Source: Phallusia mammillata
Taxonomy: Eukaryota; Chordata; Ascidiacea; Phlebobranchia; Ascidiidae
Reading direction: 5' to 3'
DNA: 64,000 nucleotides
NCBI GenBank assembly: GCA_003260075.1
Contig: QLIY01000063.1
Span: 39,406-103,405 of the forward strand
Positions 53,001-63,816 of the stretch are shown here, piece after piece. The stretch's first letter is position 1. Each line of letters opens with the position of its first letter. A program made the position numbers and the translations under genes. The notes under the pieces were generated by a model. The model ran no database searches. It was not told where the DNA came from and was given only the letters and a program-made list of their open reading frames with translations.

Positions 53001-56000
53001 AAACTGTAGTGTGTGTATGTGACAAACACATAAATCGCCTTAGTGCCTTAATCATAAAGATTGCCAACTTAGTTATTTAAATACAGAGGAATTCCACAAA
53101 ATATCACACCGAAAACATCTTGTATGTTGTTAGTACGTTTGTTTTGTTGTTTATGGTCGGATTTTATAGAACAACCGAGTCGCTTATGGCTTGACGCTGC
53201 ATGTCGGTCACAGTAGACGCCGAGCAGTCTCACGCTCCTGCCGTATCGAGAAGTACGAAGCCGATCACGTGACAGCATGTTGCCTGGCAACGCTCGAACT
53301 TCTTAATGACGCAAAACGCGATACTGGAGCTTGGTAAGCGATTTTTAGCAAAGATATTTTTAAGAAACTGTTCGTTGATTAAATTTGTGTCGCTAAACGT
53401 ATACCATTGACAAATAGTAAGCCTATCGCGGTGTCGTAGCCGAACGACCGTCTAATGACTATTTGAAGCCGTGTACACTGTGAGCATTTATTTAAGAAAA
53501 ACTATGATATAATTTGCATAGGACGCCTCCAATTACAATGCTCGGAATTTCTTCGAAGAGTTTTAAAAGCATTTCAGGTGGGTTGTGTGAGCTCGTTACA
53601 CGTTGGTTAGAAACTGAATTGAATTGCTTTGTTTTTCATTTTGAAGGAGATGGGAGTAAGAATGTTGCCTCGATGTTGTCAACGCAAAGCAGACAGAAAT
53701 CACCGACGAAACCTTCGTCTGTACAAACGGCTACGGAGGGTACACATAACAAGCTTTATTTAATAAATGTTCCTTGTAATATACGTTTTGTGTTGTTTCG
53801 ATAGACAGTGGTCCTACGGAAAACCAAGTCAATAACAATCCAATAGACTTGTTCATTCAAAAAGCAAGCGCTCCCACACTGAAAACTCAAGACACACCAA
53901 GCTCAAACAGCGCGCAATACACGAAAAATATCGACACTACATCCCAACCAAGCCACACCTCTTCGCCAAAGAAGTCTTTGAATGCCCCCCCCCCTACGTT
54001 TTGTGTTGTTTCGATAGACAGTGGTCCTACGGAAAACCAAGTTAATAGCAACCCAATAGACTCGTTCATTCAAAAAGCAAGCGCTCCCACACTGAAAACT
54101 CAAGACACACCAGGCTCAAGCAGCGCCCAATACACGAAAAATATCGACACTACATCCCAACCTAGCCACACCCCTTCGCCAAAGAAATCTTTGAATATTG
54201 GCACAAAGACCAGTCCCTTGTTGAAAACCCAAACGAAGTCCTCATTCTTCTCCAGGCTAAAGTCGTCTTCTACTGAACGCAAGACTCCAGAGCCAAATAT
54301 CGCAAAAGGAAACAACATGAACTCACTACCTACAAATAAAAATACCCTGATTAATACGGCCTCACCTAAAAAGGAAGGTAAAATCATTTTAGTTTTGGGT
54401 TCGGTTTGTTATTGCATGCGTAGGCCTCCACAAATAGCCAGACAAGTTATTGCGGTTTTCTAATTCGACACATTAGAGCGAAATGCTGGAATTTCCAATC
54501 TGATTTAGAAAAAATGGATAAGCTTCCGATTTTGTTATAATCTAGTTTACAGATACTCCAAAACCGTTCCAAACGCATTTTTAGCATGACATTTAACACG
54601 AATTTCGTTTGTCCAAACCGCACTACATTTTTTGCAAAGAAATCTCTTTTTATGCTTATGAAAAGAAAAAAACGATTTGTTTAGATTTTAGAAGATAAAT
54701 TGATTAGTTTTGTTCTAATTTCAATTTTAAGTCTCTGTAAAGGTCGTGTTTTCGGGAAATGGGTAATTTTAATACAATTTGCACAACCTGAAAAGCGCTC
54801 CAATTTTAGTCTAATTTAAAAAAAAAAACAAGGTTAGTTGTCCATGTTTGGATGTAACTAAAATGTTGAAAAAATATAGCTTGTGAAAAATATGGTTTTG
54901 GTATGTTAAACACTGTAATTTATAGTTTGTTGGGCCTTGGCTGGTCTGATTCGACTCCTAAACATTACTTTGAGGACCTCTGACATAACACTTTTATACT
55001 TTCAACAAAAAACTCCTAAAACATGCTCTTCGTTATGTGTGTTTTCTCACGTAGAAAGTACTGTTGAGACGTTGAAGCAAGACATTGCCAAAGATGCGAA
55101 CAATGACATACCGTTGCACAATGATCCAGACTCGACGACCTGTGAAAATAATGCCCCAAAAAATTCAGTTCTGGTATTTGTTTTTGATTTGTTTTACAGT
55201 TTGCGTTGTTGATACTAAAAGATAACAATCGATTTTTTAGGTATTTTCCTACGCTATGTCAGACATCGATCGAGAAGTTTTTGACTCTTTGCCCTTGCAT
55301 TTGCAACAAGAGGTGAGATTGATCTCTTTGCCCATATATTTATTTTTCGGAACGATTTTTTCAGCCTGTCCAAAATTGCTTTACAGGAACCACTATTATA
55401 TTCCATCTACTAACTGTATAGTGTACGGGTCTGTCATCAAACTTAAGTTAAAAATAAAGACAACTTTAAAGTATTTGTTTTTATACCCAAAAGTTGAGAA
55501 AATATGTTTCTTGAATTAACTAATGTCAAATTGTTTCGGTCGAAATTTGCTCATGCCAAGAATAATGCGAAATCAAATTTTAGCCAAAAATTCAGCATTC
55601 AACTAACTTTAGCTTGTTGAAGCAATGATTCAACAAGTCAAACGTAACAACTGTCCTTCAAAAATTCCATTAAAATTATTTTTCAATAAACAAGGCCAAA
55701 TCTTAAATGTAAGGTCGTCATTTAAGACTCGCAGGTAAATGGAATGCAAATTGCGGCATAATTGCTTTAGATTCAATCATCTGCGAGACGAACCAGTCCC
55801 GGGTCGTCAAATCGATATTCATCCACAACAACAAGTAACAGGAAGCGACCACCCAATTCACCAAACAAACAGAATTCGATTTCCAAATTTCTGCGACCTT
55901 CTTCTGTGAACTTTGCTGCTAGAGAAAGCAAGAAGGCAAAGGATCAGAACAAACCTGAAGAAAAGAACAAAAAGAAGCGTCCTCAAAATGGTTTGACAGA

Positions 56001-57761
56001 ATTTGTTTCTCTGGGTTTTTTAACTTGTGGTACTAAATACCATTACCGCATGGCATACAATATGCCGCATGAAGTGCAGGATGTCAAAAATACAAGGCCC
56101 GACCAGGGTAAATTAGACCAGATTCTAGTGTTATTTTAATTTCAAGCCCGTATATCTCTAACCGTCAGCGCTTTTAAAAGCCGCAAAATTTTAATTTTTG
56201 CAAAAGGTGATTCATGTCTATTAAAAACTGGGCCTACCTTGTGATAACATGCGTTTTTTAGTACTACCGGTTTTTAACCAGGGGGTACAAAGCACAAAAA
56301 CACGGGGTAAGACATGTTTGTGAAAACGAATTCAGTATATTACATAAAACACCACTGAATGCCCAAAAAGGTCTACAACTTAACTTACATGTCAATTACT
56401 ATAATTCAATTTCCTGTCGGTAATGATAGACAAGGGGTACTTGCGCAAACACTTTCAAACCTATTCCCGAAGACTCCTGTCGTGGGTTAGAATCCCACCT
56501 TCAATGGGCCTGGTGTACTACAACCTACTGACATAAATTATGAGCTTTCAAAGCCTAACAATAGAGATTTGTAATTCTTCCAAGTTGGTATTGAGGTTTA
56601 TGCGTCAGAAGTTTTCGGTATTTGGTTGAAAATACTTATTGATAAGGAATAATGAATATGTATGCTGGTTTTTGTTTGATGTTTTTGACAATCATCGTTA
56701 CAGTAAAGAAGAACGCTCATACTGTTTATGACGCAACATCGGTTCCGCTTGGTTTCTTTCGCGCCCGATCTCAAACTTCTGCTGCCATCCGCAATGCACT
56801 GCAGGAAAGTCACAACCAGGGAACCGGGAAAATATCAAAAGTTATTCCAGCCAAAAAGTAAGTGTAAAGGCTTTTACGTGGCTGTGCGGAGTACGAAGTA
56901 GAAAGTGCTGGTTACAACGATCAACTGGTTGATTTTTTTCGATAAACTTGTTGATTTTATGCCCCCCCCCCCAAGTGCTGGTTACAACGATCAACTGGTT
57001 GATTTTTTTCGATAAACTTGACTGATTTTTTTTTCGATAAATTGATTTTAAGAAATCAATGCATTAGGTTACAAAATCAAAGCAAAGAAGAGAGTTTTGG
57101 TCCCAGCCCGATTTATTTGGTCCCATGACCGAACATTCGGTTATTTAATTCGGTTTCAGTGCTTCACAAAAAAGAACCGATTTGGTGATTTAACGTTTCA
57201 GAGAACAGTCACGTATGTGTGAAAACGTCTTTTCACTCAAAGTGCTAATTACAACACAAGTTGTTTTCTTTGTAAAGGCCCCCACCAGTACGTCAGTAGT
57301 GAAATGTGTTTCCGTTGATAACTTAGCAAACAGGTCATGAGGTTTTTGTTTTCCGAATACGGAACCTGCCAAGTCAAACTTCAGTTTGAAAATTATTTAT
57401 CCTTAAAGTAAAATTGTGTCTAAATCCCCCCCCCCTACGTCAGTAGTGAAATGTGTTTCCGTTGATAACTTAGCAAACAGGTCGTGAGGTTTTTGTTTTT
57501 CGAATACGGAACCTGCCAAGTCAAGCTGAAAATTATTTATCCTTAAAGTAAAATTGTGTCTAAAGTTGTTTGCATTTTTGTGTTTTTAGAAGCACCAGTG
57601 TAAAGAAATCAATTTGGAACTCGACAGTGGCAAACGCAGGGCCGTGTTACAAATGTGACGAATGTTGTTGTATGGTTCCTATCAGCGAAGTTTCTAGCCA
57701 CAGTGAATTCCATGAAAAACGTAATCGAGAAAACGCCCAATCCGCGCCACAGGAGTCATAG
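49747..57761 (+). CDS. POLH: DNA polymerase eta (Y-family translesion polymerase)
   Basis: Eighteen exons in true order: 49747-49880, 51272-51406, 51482-51613, 51712-51797, 51938-52095, 52177-52280, 52344-52463, 52683-52872, 53170-53333, 53522-53577, 53647-53739, 54018-54377, 55055-55173, 55241-55312, 55613-55708, 55771-56107, 56704-56857, 57590-57761; phases agree, 893 aa. Palm residues D12, D14 (LIDMDCFYVQVEQ) and D115/E116 (SIDEAYIDL), YNKWKGGGIIAVSYEARAKG, CSAGISHNK and GGKLGAS identify polymerase eta, which bypasses UV photoproducts. The tail has FIQKAS and QNSISKFL (707-714), PCNA-binding PIP-box-like motifs, a UBM-like motif EVFDSLPLHLQQE, and a UBZ finger C859-C862-H874-H878. Longer than human (713 aa). 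The intron after exon 4 starts with GC. Misassembled duplicate exons sit between exons 1 and 2. Confidence 0.95.
49926..50022. repeat. 97-nt pure C run in POLH intron 1
   Basis: Pure C from 49926 to 50022, ending in CCACCCACGACAGG, which is a tRNA-like T-arm flank. It probably marks a contig join inside a SINE-like sequence. Confidence 0.75.
50023..50230 (-). repeat. tRNA-derived SINE-like fragments, duplicated around C(10)
   Basis: Read on the minus strand, AGCTCAGTTGGTAGAGCG is a good tRNA box A/D-arm, followed by GAGTCCCGGAAAGACTC, which folds as an anticodon-like arm. The part from ACTCGCGCTCTACCAACTG onward is repeated after C(10) at 50134-50143. Related fragments are at 56463-56505 and 59528-59588, so a tRNA-derived repeat and not a functional tRNA. 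Confidence 0.55.
50480..51222 (+). pseudogene. Misplaced allelic copy of POLH exons 2 (end) to 5 (start)
   Basis: Holds the last about 40 nt of exon 2 (50480-50520), a full exon 3 copy (50607-50738), a full exon 4 copy (50900-50985, with the same GC donor) and the first 100 nt of the exon 5 copy (51122 on). It is cut by C runs at 50470-50479, 50806-50815 and 51223-51232. Its exon 3 reads FGGIVERAS where the main copy reads FGGTVERAS. Order and phase make it unusable in the transcript: it lies before exon 2. Most likely the other haplotype, placed wrongly by the assembler. Confidence 0.85.
52498..52634. repeat. Short duplication around C(10) in POLH intron 7
   Basis: ATAATCTCAGCTGTTTTTCA through CTTCATATCAGAAAA occurs on both sides of C(10) at 52576-52585. 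Intronic, no coding effect. Confidence 0.8.
53788..54197. repeat. Duplication around C(10) covering the start of POLH exon 12
   Basis: From ACGTTTTGTGTTGTTTCGAT to AAAGAAGTCTTTGAAT is present at about 53788-53984 and 53995-54197, with C(10) at 53985-53994. Each copy contains the intron end, the acceptor and about 60 codons beginning DSGPTENQV. The first copy stays open through the run, so gene predictors will make a false internal repeat of the FIQKASAPTLKTQDTP segment. The second copy, from 54018, continues into the rest of the exon. Confidence 0.85.
56463..56505 (+). repeat. tRNA-like T-arm fragment in POLH intron 16
   Basis: GACTCCTGTCGTGGGTTAGAATCCCACC forms a T-arm with a box-B-like GGTTAGAATCC. 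It continues the sequence family seen at 50023-50075 on the other strand. Isolated 3' half of a tRNA-derived repeat. Confidence 0.5.
56908..57564. repeat. Two homopolymer-joined duplications in POLH intron 17
   Basis: AAGTGCTGGTTACAACGATC.. flanks C(11) at 56962-56972. TACGTCAGTAGTGAAATGTG.. to AAATTGTGTCTAAA flanks C(10) at 57426-57435, at about 57290-57424 and 57436-57564. Copies differ by small substitutions and one short indel. Confidence 0.8.
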
Positions 57762-58183
57762 AGCTTTTTTATGTCTCGTATTTGTTTTGCTCATAATTTA
57801 AAGCGAGCGATTTTTTTTAAATGTGTACGTTTGTTTTCTATGTTTGCCTTATTGCACAACAGATTATATGATGTTGCGTTGGTTGATCAATTAAATTAGT
57901 CATTGTCGTTAAGTCAATTAATTCAAGTTGTGGAGATGATACTAATGGGAGCAGATGCCCTGGATTCCAAAAACAAGAAAATGTTGTAAAAACAATTGTC
58001 GCACACTTGTAATTTTATTTCATACATGCGCGCGTATATGTAGACAACACAATACGATAAATGCAGGAGGTCAAGATGTTTTACTGCCACTGACGGACGT
58101 GTAGGTCGGGCTCATGGGACGTAAGGCTGGAGACAGGTAATGCTGAATCACTGCTGAGTAGAATTCACAAACTCTCGTCGCTG

Positions 58184-61100
58184 TCATGTTCTGTTGATTC
58201 GTCCTCAACCATAGCGGTCGCTAAGTCCCCCGAACTGTTGTTGGAATCTTCTGATTAAAAGGAAATACCGGTTTGTAATCTTGATCGTTTTTAATCGAGT
58301 TCTGTACCTTTTACGTACAACATGACGTCACGTGACGCAAATCAAAAGTCATTGACGTCATCACGATTTGTCAATAATTAGCCTAAACGTTTTATACCAG
58401 GAGTGGCCAACTTAAACATGAAAAATGAAGTGAAAATTTATATTTTTTATTTTATTTCCGAACCAAAAGTTGGGAAAATGTATTTAACTAATTATTTCCG
58501 GTTTAAAATAAAGAGTGTTTAACAAAAATCTAAATCCGCAGGCAAAACAAATTTATTCCACACAAAATAGCGCTGGTCAATTTTTTTCCGGTGCCAAAAT
58601 CATTTTACATGTACCATACTGACGTCCAATAACAGAAATCGATCCAAAAAGCTGTTCATCCTATTCAAACAGAGCTACCTCGGATTTACACAGCAGTCCT
58701 GTCACAATGCATACAGTCTTACCGTTGTTGTCAGTTTCTCCACCGTCATCGAACATTTTGCCGTCCTCACCAGCCTGTTGTTTATCAATTGCCTCCTTAA
58801 TATGATTGTTGATTCCCTTTGGATCGAGGTCAAGCGCCCATGAGAAGTTCATCATAGCGAGATGGTTTTCACCCAAAACCTTGTAAACCTGAACAATCTT
58901 TTTGTTTAGTACTGCGTTTAAAATAGTTTAACTTCCGTTTAGCTATGTTTGTTGAGCCTACAGTCGATTTTAAGGTTTTAAATAAAGTTAACTATATGTT
59001 ACAAAAACTATCCAAAACTGATTCCCAAATGTGAATTTATATTTAATACTCCGTTTAGCTAGGTTTTGTTAAGCCTACAGCCAATGCAAGTAAACCTTAA
59101 GCGCTAAATACCTAAACGTTTGATGCAATTCCAGAATAGAACTATTGTTTAGCAATGGGTCTCACCTTGCCTAGTAGGAAATAGACGAGGCTTTCTTTCG
59201 GCACAATCAGTTTCAATTGGAGCAGTTCTTTTAGCGCCTCCTCGTGGCGGTCGGTGGCGAATAAAATACTTGCACGGTGAAATTTACACAGCGCATTGCG
59301 AGGTTCCAGGGACAACGCATTAGCAAGGGTGTTTAATGCCGTCGTTGATCGCTTCTGTGCATGTTGAACGATTCCTGTCGAAAACAGCTTTCGTTTACAT
59401 TTTTGCATAACCAGCCTAATCCGAACGTGGTTCATAGTACACCAGGTCTATTGAAATCGTTATACCCAATCAGTCGGACAAAAAGCATTCTCATAAGGAA
59501 AGGCGTAAAGGCAAGAAAAATCCACATGAATCTTTTCGGGACTCGCAATCTACCAATTGAGCCACGCCACACAGGCTCAGTGGTAAGTCCGTCGAAAGTT
59601 GAATCACAATGGCCGTTGCCTACCTCGTATGGTGCACATGTCAGCTTCGTAGTAAAAAGTAAATACACATCGCCAGTATGCGAGTAATCGGCCAGTTTAT
59701 CAGTTTATGCAGAACAACGATCACGGCAAAATTTACTCTTTTTTAGTTCCCTAATTTCGCATATTACATAAATTTTGATTTTGCATACTCCATAAAATCC
59801 AATATTTATCCCCCAAAGCATGTCAAATTTATGAGGGGGGATTACCATAAGAGTTTCGGATGGTCACAAAATGTGAAAAAAAAACTAGGATAATATATAG
59901 AACGTACCAAGATGACACAACAGCACCGAACTTCTCATGTTAATTGAAAGTGCTTTCTTGAAATGAATTTCAGCTAAGGCAAAATTTTCCTGTTTGTAAT
60001 AAATTGACCCAATGCCGTACCTGAAAAATAAACGTTAAATGTTTAGGAATTCAGTTGTAAGCGAGAGTTGCATGTAAGTGCAGAGGAAACGTGGAAAATA
60101 CTTGTAATCGTATCAAATTTTCAAGCGTCAAGTTCTGTGAGCCTGTGGGCCACATTTTTTGCTAGATGCACTCCTCTATCAGTCTCTATGTATATCCCCC
60201 CCCCCCAATGTTTAGGAATTCAGTTGTAAGCGAGAGTTGCATGTAAGTGCAGAGTAAACGTGGAAAATACTTGTAACCGTATCAAATTTTCAAGCGTCAA
60301 GTTCTATGAGCCTGTGGGCCACATATTTTGCTAGATGCACTCCTCTATCAGTCTCTATGTATATCAGACCATAATAAGTCTCACTGCATGTTTACTAATG
60401 TACTATATTGTATGTGTTTTATCCAACGCAAACAAGTACATTGAAACGCAGTAATTACCAACAGGAAATTATAATCGCAAACTACATGATCATAAACAAA
60501 TAAAATCGTAAAAACGAAACACCCACCATGCGTTGTAATGCCTTGGGTCGCAGTGAATAGCTTTTCGGTAACAAGCCATTGCTCGCTCGTTGTCATCGCT
60601 GTAAGCGTATTCGTGGCCGAGCAAGGTGTGAGCATACGCGTATTGTGGGTCAATTTGCACAGCACGACAGAAAAACTTCACAGCACTTTCGTTGTCGTGA
60701 CGAAGAGAGAAGCAGTTCCCCACAGAACACCATGTCTGTGTGATAAATACATGCAAGTTGGTAAGATGTCACGAAACATTTGTCCAGATTAGGCGAAGAT
60801 CCGGATTAACCAATATCGTTTGGTTCAAGCCTTATCACAACAAAAATCATTTGTACCTCAAGTTTCATCCGAATTAACCGAAATCAAGTTAACCGAGGAT
60901 TACGTTATGTTCGTTATCTGTGAACTTTGCATGAATGCTTTCCCACAAACTATGGGTTATAAGTCATTCCTTGCTAAACAGCAAAAAAACGCTGATGTTT
61001 TAATAGTAATTGAGATGCCACATTGCCAAGAAAAATTGATCTTCGACCAAATCTACAGTTTCGTTAAGTCGAACGCTTCTACCATTATATTTAGTGACCG

Positions 61101-63816
61101 CATAACGGTTAAGTATATCATTTTCACTCAGTAACCAACCTCAGTTGACATGGGATCAAGTTCGATGAGACTGTGGGCGAGCGTCGAAAGAGCAATGCTG
61201 TCCTGCAAGTGCCACAAGGTGGTGCTATAGAGCGCGAGGCCGGTCACGTGATGTGGATGATCAGTGCGAAGTTCCTCAAACACGTCGGAGGCCTGTATTA
61301 GAGTATATATTGTCGTATGATTGTTAAAGAAACGTGTACCCGGGATGTTGAAATGCCGTTTGGATACCTGGGTGGACTCAATCTTAGTTATATTGTACGT
61401 GTAAACCAGCTCATTGCCCAGATTGAATTGAATTGTGAATAATGTTGCCCCACATAGAACCGTGTTTGTGATTCATACAGGTTACACGGGGAAACACTGT
61501 TTAGATCCTCGTAAAACCAAGCTTGTCTAGATATTTATTCAGTACTATGTTTACCACAAACACATATATGCTGTTGCTGCCAGGCATATTATTAAATTTA
61601 TGGAGCTCTTCTGGCAATAGCATTTTTACCGACGTTTCGACGTCCTATACAAGTCGCATTCATCAGGGTAAATAACGCTGAAAGCGCGTGTACGATAAAC
61701 AAATGAAAAAGAATTAAACGCAAGCACGTCACAACGCAACGAAAACACTGTGCGATGACGAATGATTGGGCCTTCCTACCTTTTTGTATTCCGTCATCTC
61801 AAAGTAAGCCCTTGCTAAACCCCCCCCCCCGAGTAACGCATTTCCCATGTCCCGAAGCAATGTCATGAGGCCATCTGAAAAAATTGTTTCGTTTTTTCGT
61901 GACAACAGAACTAATGCGTTTTGAATTATATCCTTTACTTGAGTGGTTCCCAACCTTTATTGGCAAGTTCGTTAACTAACAATTCAAACATTCTCATTCC
62001 TACCTAATACTAAAAGGTATATATATGCTAAACCAGTGGTTCCCCCCCCCCCGAGTAACGCATTTCCCATGTCCCGAAGCAATGTCATGAGGCCATCTGT
62101 AAAATGTTTCGTTTTTTCGTGACAACAGAACTAATGCGTTTTGAATTATATTCTTTACTTAGTGGTTCCCAACCTTTATTGGCAAATTCGTTAACTAACA
62201 TTTCAAACATTCTCATTCCTACCTAATACTAAAAGGTATATGCTAAACCATACAAAGATCATTTAAAATTGGGTACACAAGATATATCCCTAGAGCTAAA
62301 GCGTCTATTTACGAACCGCTTGTATAAATTAAAAAAATCCTTCCCTCAAGTTTTAAAATTCCTTTCCGTTTGGGAACCACTGCATTACTTTAATAGGGTG
62401 AAAGGGTAAATTCGAGAACCATTATTTGCATTAACAACATTTGTTGTTCATAAGATCCCCCCCCCCCTAGAGCTAAAGCGTCTATTTACGAACCGCTTGT
62501 ATAAATTAAAAAAAATCCTTCCCTCAAGTTTTAAAATTCCTTTCCGTTTGGCAACCACTGCATTACTTTAATAGGGTGAAAGGTTAAATTCGAGAACCAT
62601 TATTTGCATGAACAACAATTGTTGCTCACACTGTTTTTTTGAGGTGTTTTGGGGGACCGTTTCGGATTTCTCCAGCGCCCCCCCCCCGTGCATTTATAAG
62701 ATAAATCTTAAATACACAAACTGCGTGTGCGGTTTTGGCATGACTATTTGAGTGGGTAAAACGTAGCAAGGTAAAATACGGCCAGCGATTTGCTTCACAC
62801 GATAATAGATACAAGCCTGTTCCGTATTCTCAGAGTCAATACACAGGAAATCAACAACCCCCCCCCCCGTGCATTTATAAGATAAATCTTAAATACACAA
62901 ACTGCGTGTGCGGTTTGGCATGACTATTTGAGTGGGTAAAACGTAGCAGGGTAAAATACGGCCAGCGATTTGCTTCACACGATAATAGACACAAGCCTTT
63001 TCCGTATTCTCAGAGTCAATACACAGGAAATCAACAATAAACCTATAGATGTTTTATGGGCCGCCAACACATATTGGTTTGTAGAGTATGGTTGCGGAGA
63101 ACTTGGTTTCGACGATTTTTCGCACGAAGACTCCACTTTGCTGATTTCGTCAGATAAATCCTTCACCGCTATATCGCCAGCTACTGACATAAACAAGTAA
63201 AAACGTTCATTGATTAAACCAAGCAGGTAAATAATTGGGGTGCTGGAGAATATCAAGGGGTCTGGTGCAACTAAGGGGATTTGGGGTATTTGAACCGTTA
63301 GTGACAGACATAACATGTACTTGGAACTTTTCTTTTGACAAATGTATCGTTTGCACCAAAGCTTGAACGATATTAGGTCGACTTTGCAAAGACTGGACAC
63401 TCCATTTACTACAAGGCAAAGAATACATGAGCCATGAGCTATAACAAATTTTGCCGTGAAACATGTCCCCCCCCCCTACTTGGAACTTTTCTTTTGACAA
63501 ATGTATCGTTTGCACCAAAGCTTGGACGATATTAGGTCGACTTTGTAAAGACTGGACACTCCATTTACTACAAGGCAAAGAATACATGTGCCATGAGCTA
63601 TAACAAATTTTGCCGTGAAACATGCAATTTTGGGTGAAATCGATCAAAATGTATTTTTTTATTATGTCGTAAATCGCACCGGCATTGATAAAGCGAGCAC
63701 ACGACGGTGTAAATGTGACATATGAACTTACATTTCGTTTGCCGAAATCGCGCGTTTCTCTTCAAGACATCTTTCGGTTGATTCGATTTGCCTTTCACAT
63801 GTTTCTTGGCGTTTTC
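58184..63816 (-). CDS. CDC27: Anaphase-promoting complex subunit CDC27/APC3 (partial)
   Basis: Exons in the window: 63816-63732, 63183-63043, 61874-61780 (broken by C(11) at 61820-61830), 61292-61140, 60735-60527, 60020-59908, 59374-59166, 58888-58723, 58251-58184; phases agree. The N-terminal TPRs lie beyond the right edge. The protein is the TPR scaffold of the APC/C ubiquitin ligase that binds CDH1 and APC10 tails. Near-human TPR sequence is seen: GLMTLLRDMGNALL, LYSTTLWHLQDS, NCFSLRHDNESAVKFF, YAYAHTLLGHEY, GIGSIYYKQENFALAE, CKFHRASILFATDRHEEALK, VPKESLVYFLLGK, NFSWALDLDPKG. A low-complexity Ser/Lys linker precedes the TPRs, as in other CDC27 proteins. The middle of exon 3 of this set is missing at the C run. 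The reading frame ends at TGA 58186-58184; an acidic tail like the family's lies in another frame just after. Confidence 0.93.
59528..59588 (-). repeat. tRNA-like box A fragment
   Basis: On the minus strand: GTGGCTCAATTGGTAGATTG followed by CGAGTCCCGAAAAGATTC, a tRNA D-arm and anticodon-arm-like sequence of the same family as 50023-50075. It lies in a CDC27 intron (59375-59907) and lacks a T-arm. Confidence 0.5.
60037..60364. repeat. Duplication around C(11) in a CDC27 intron
   Basis: AATGTTTAGGAATTCAGTTG through CTCTATGTATATC is present at about 60037-60195 and 60207-60364 with C(11) at 60196-60206. The copies differ at several single positions. Confidence 0.8.
60786..60905. mobile_element. 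Mariner/pogo-like MITE fragment, copy 3
   Basis: Contains GGCGAAGATCCGGATTAACC and ends TCCGAATTAACCGAAATCAA GTTAACCGAGGATTACG, matching the middle and right end of the elements at 565-749 and 10740-10912. The left end is degraded. Lies in a CDC27 intron. Confidence 0.45.
61563..61675 (-). mobile_element. Penelope-like retroelement remnant with hammerhead motif, copy B
   Basis: On the minus strand: TTTACC, CTGATGA, a stem II sequence, then GAAACGTC and GGTAAA. TTTACC and GGTAAA can pair as stem I, and GTC sits where a hammerhead cleavage triplet is expected. The far end CTGCCAGGCAT and GGAGCTCTTCTGGCAA match the flank of copy A at 29755-29810. Confidence 0.6.
61820..63624. repeat. Chain of six C-run joins with duplicated CDC27 sequence
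   Basis: C runs at 61820-61830, 62042-62052, 62457-62467, 62678-62687, 62858-62868 and 63467-63476. Duplicated pairs: GAGTAACGCATTTCCCATGT.. (61831, 62053), CTAGAGCTAAAGCGTCTATT.. (about 62288, 62468), GTGCATTTATAAGATAAATC.. (62688, 62869), TACTTGGAACTTTTCTTTTG.. (about 63318, 63477). The first pair carries two copies of the start of a CDC27 exon (acceptors at 61875 and 62097). Confidence 0.85.

Noticed and set aside
53849-54463. Internal protein repeat in POLH exon 12
   Set aside because: The two copies are separated by C(10) and include intron sequence with the acceptor; this is a duplicated assembly segment, not a repeat in the protein.
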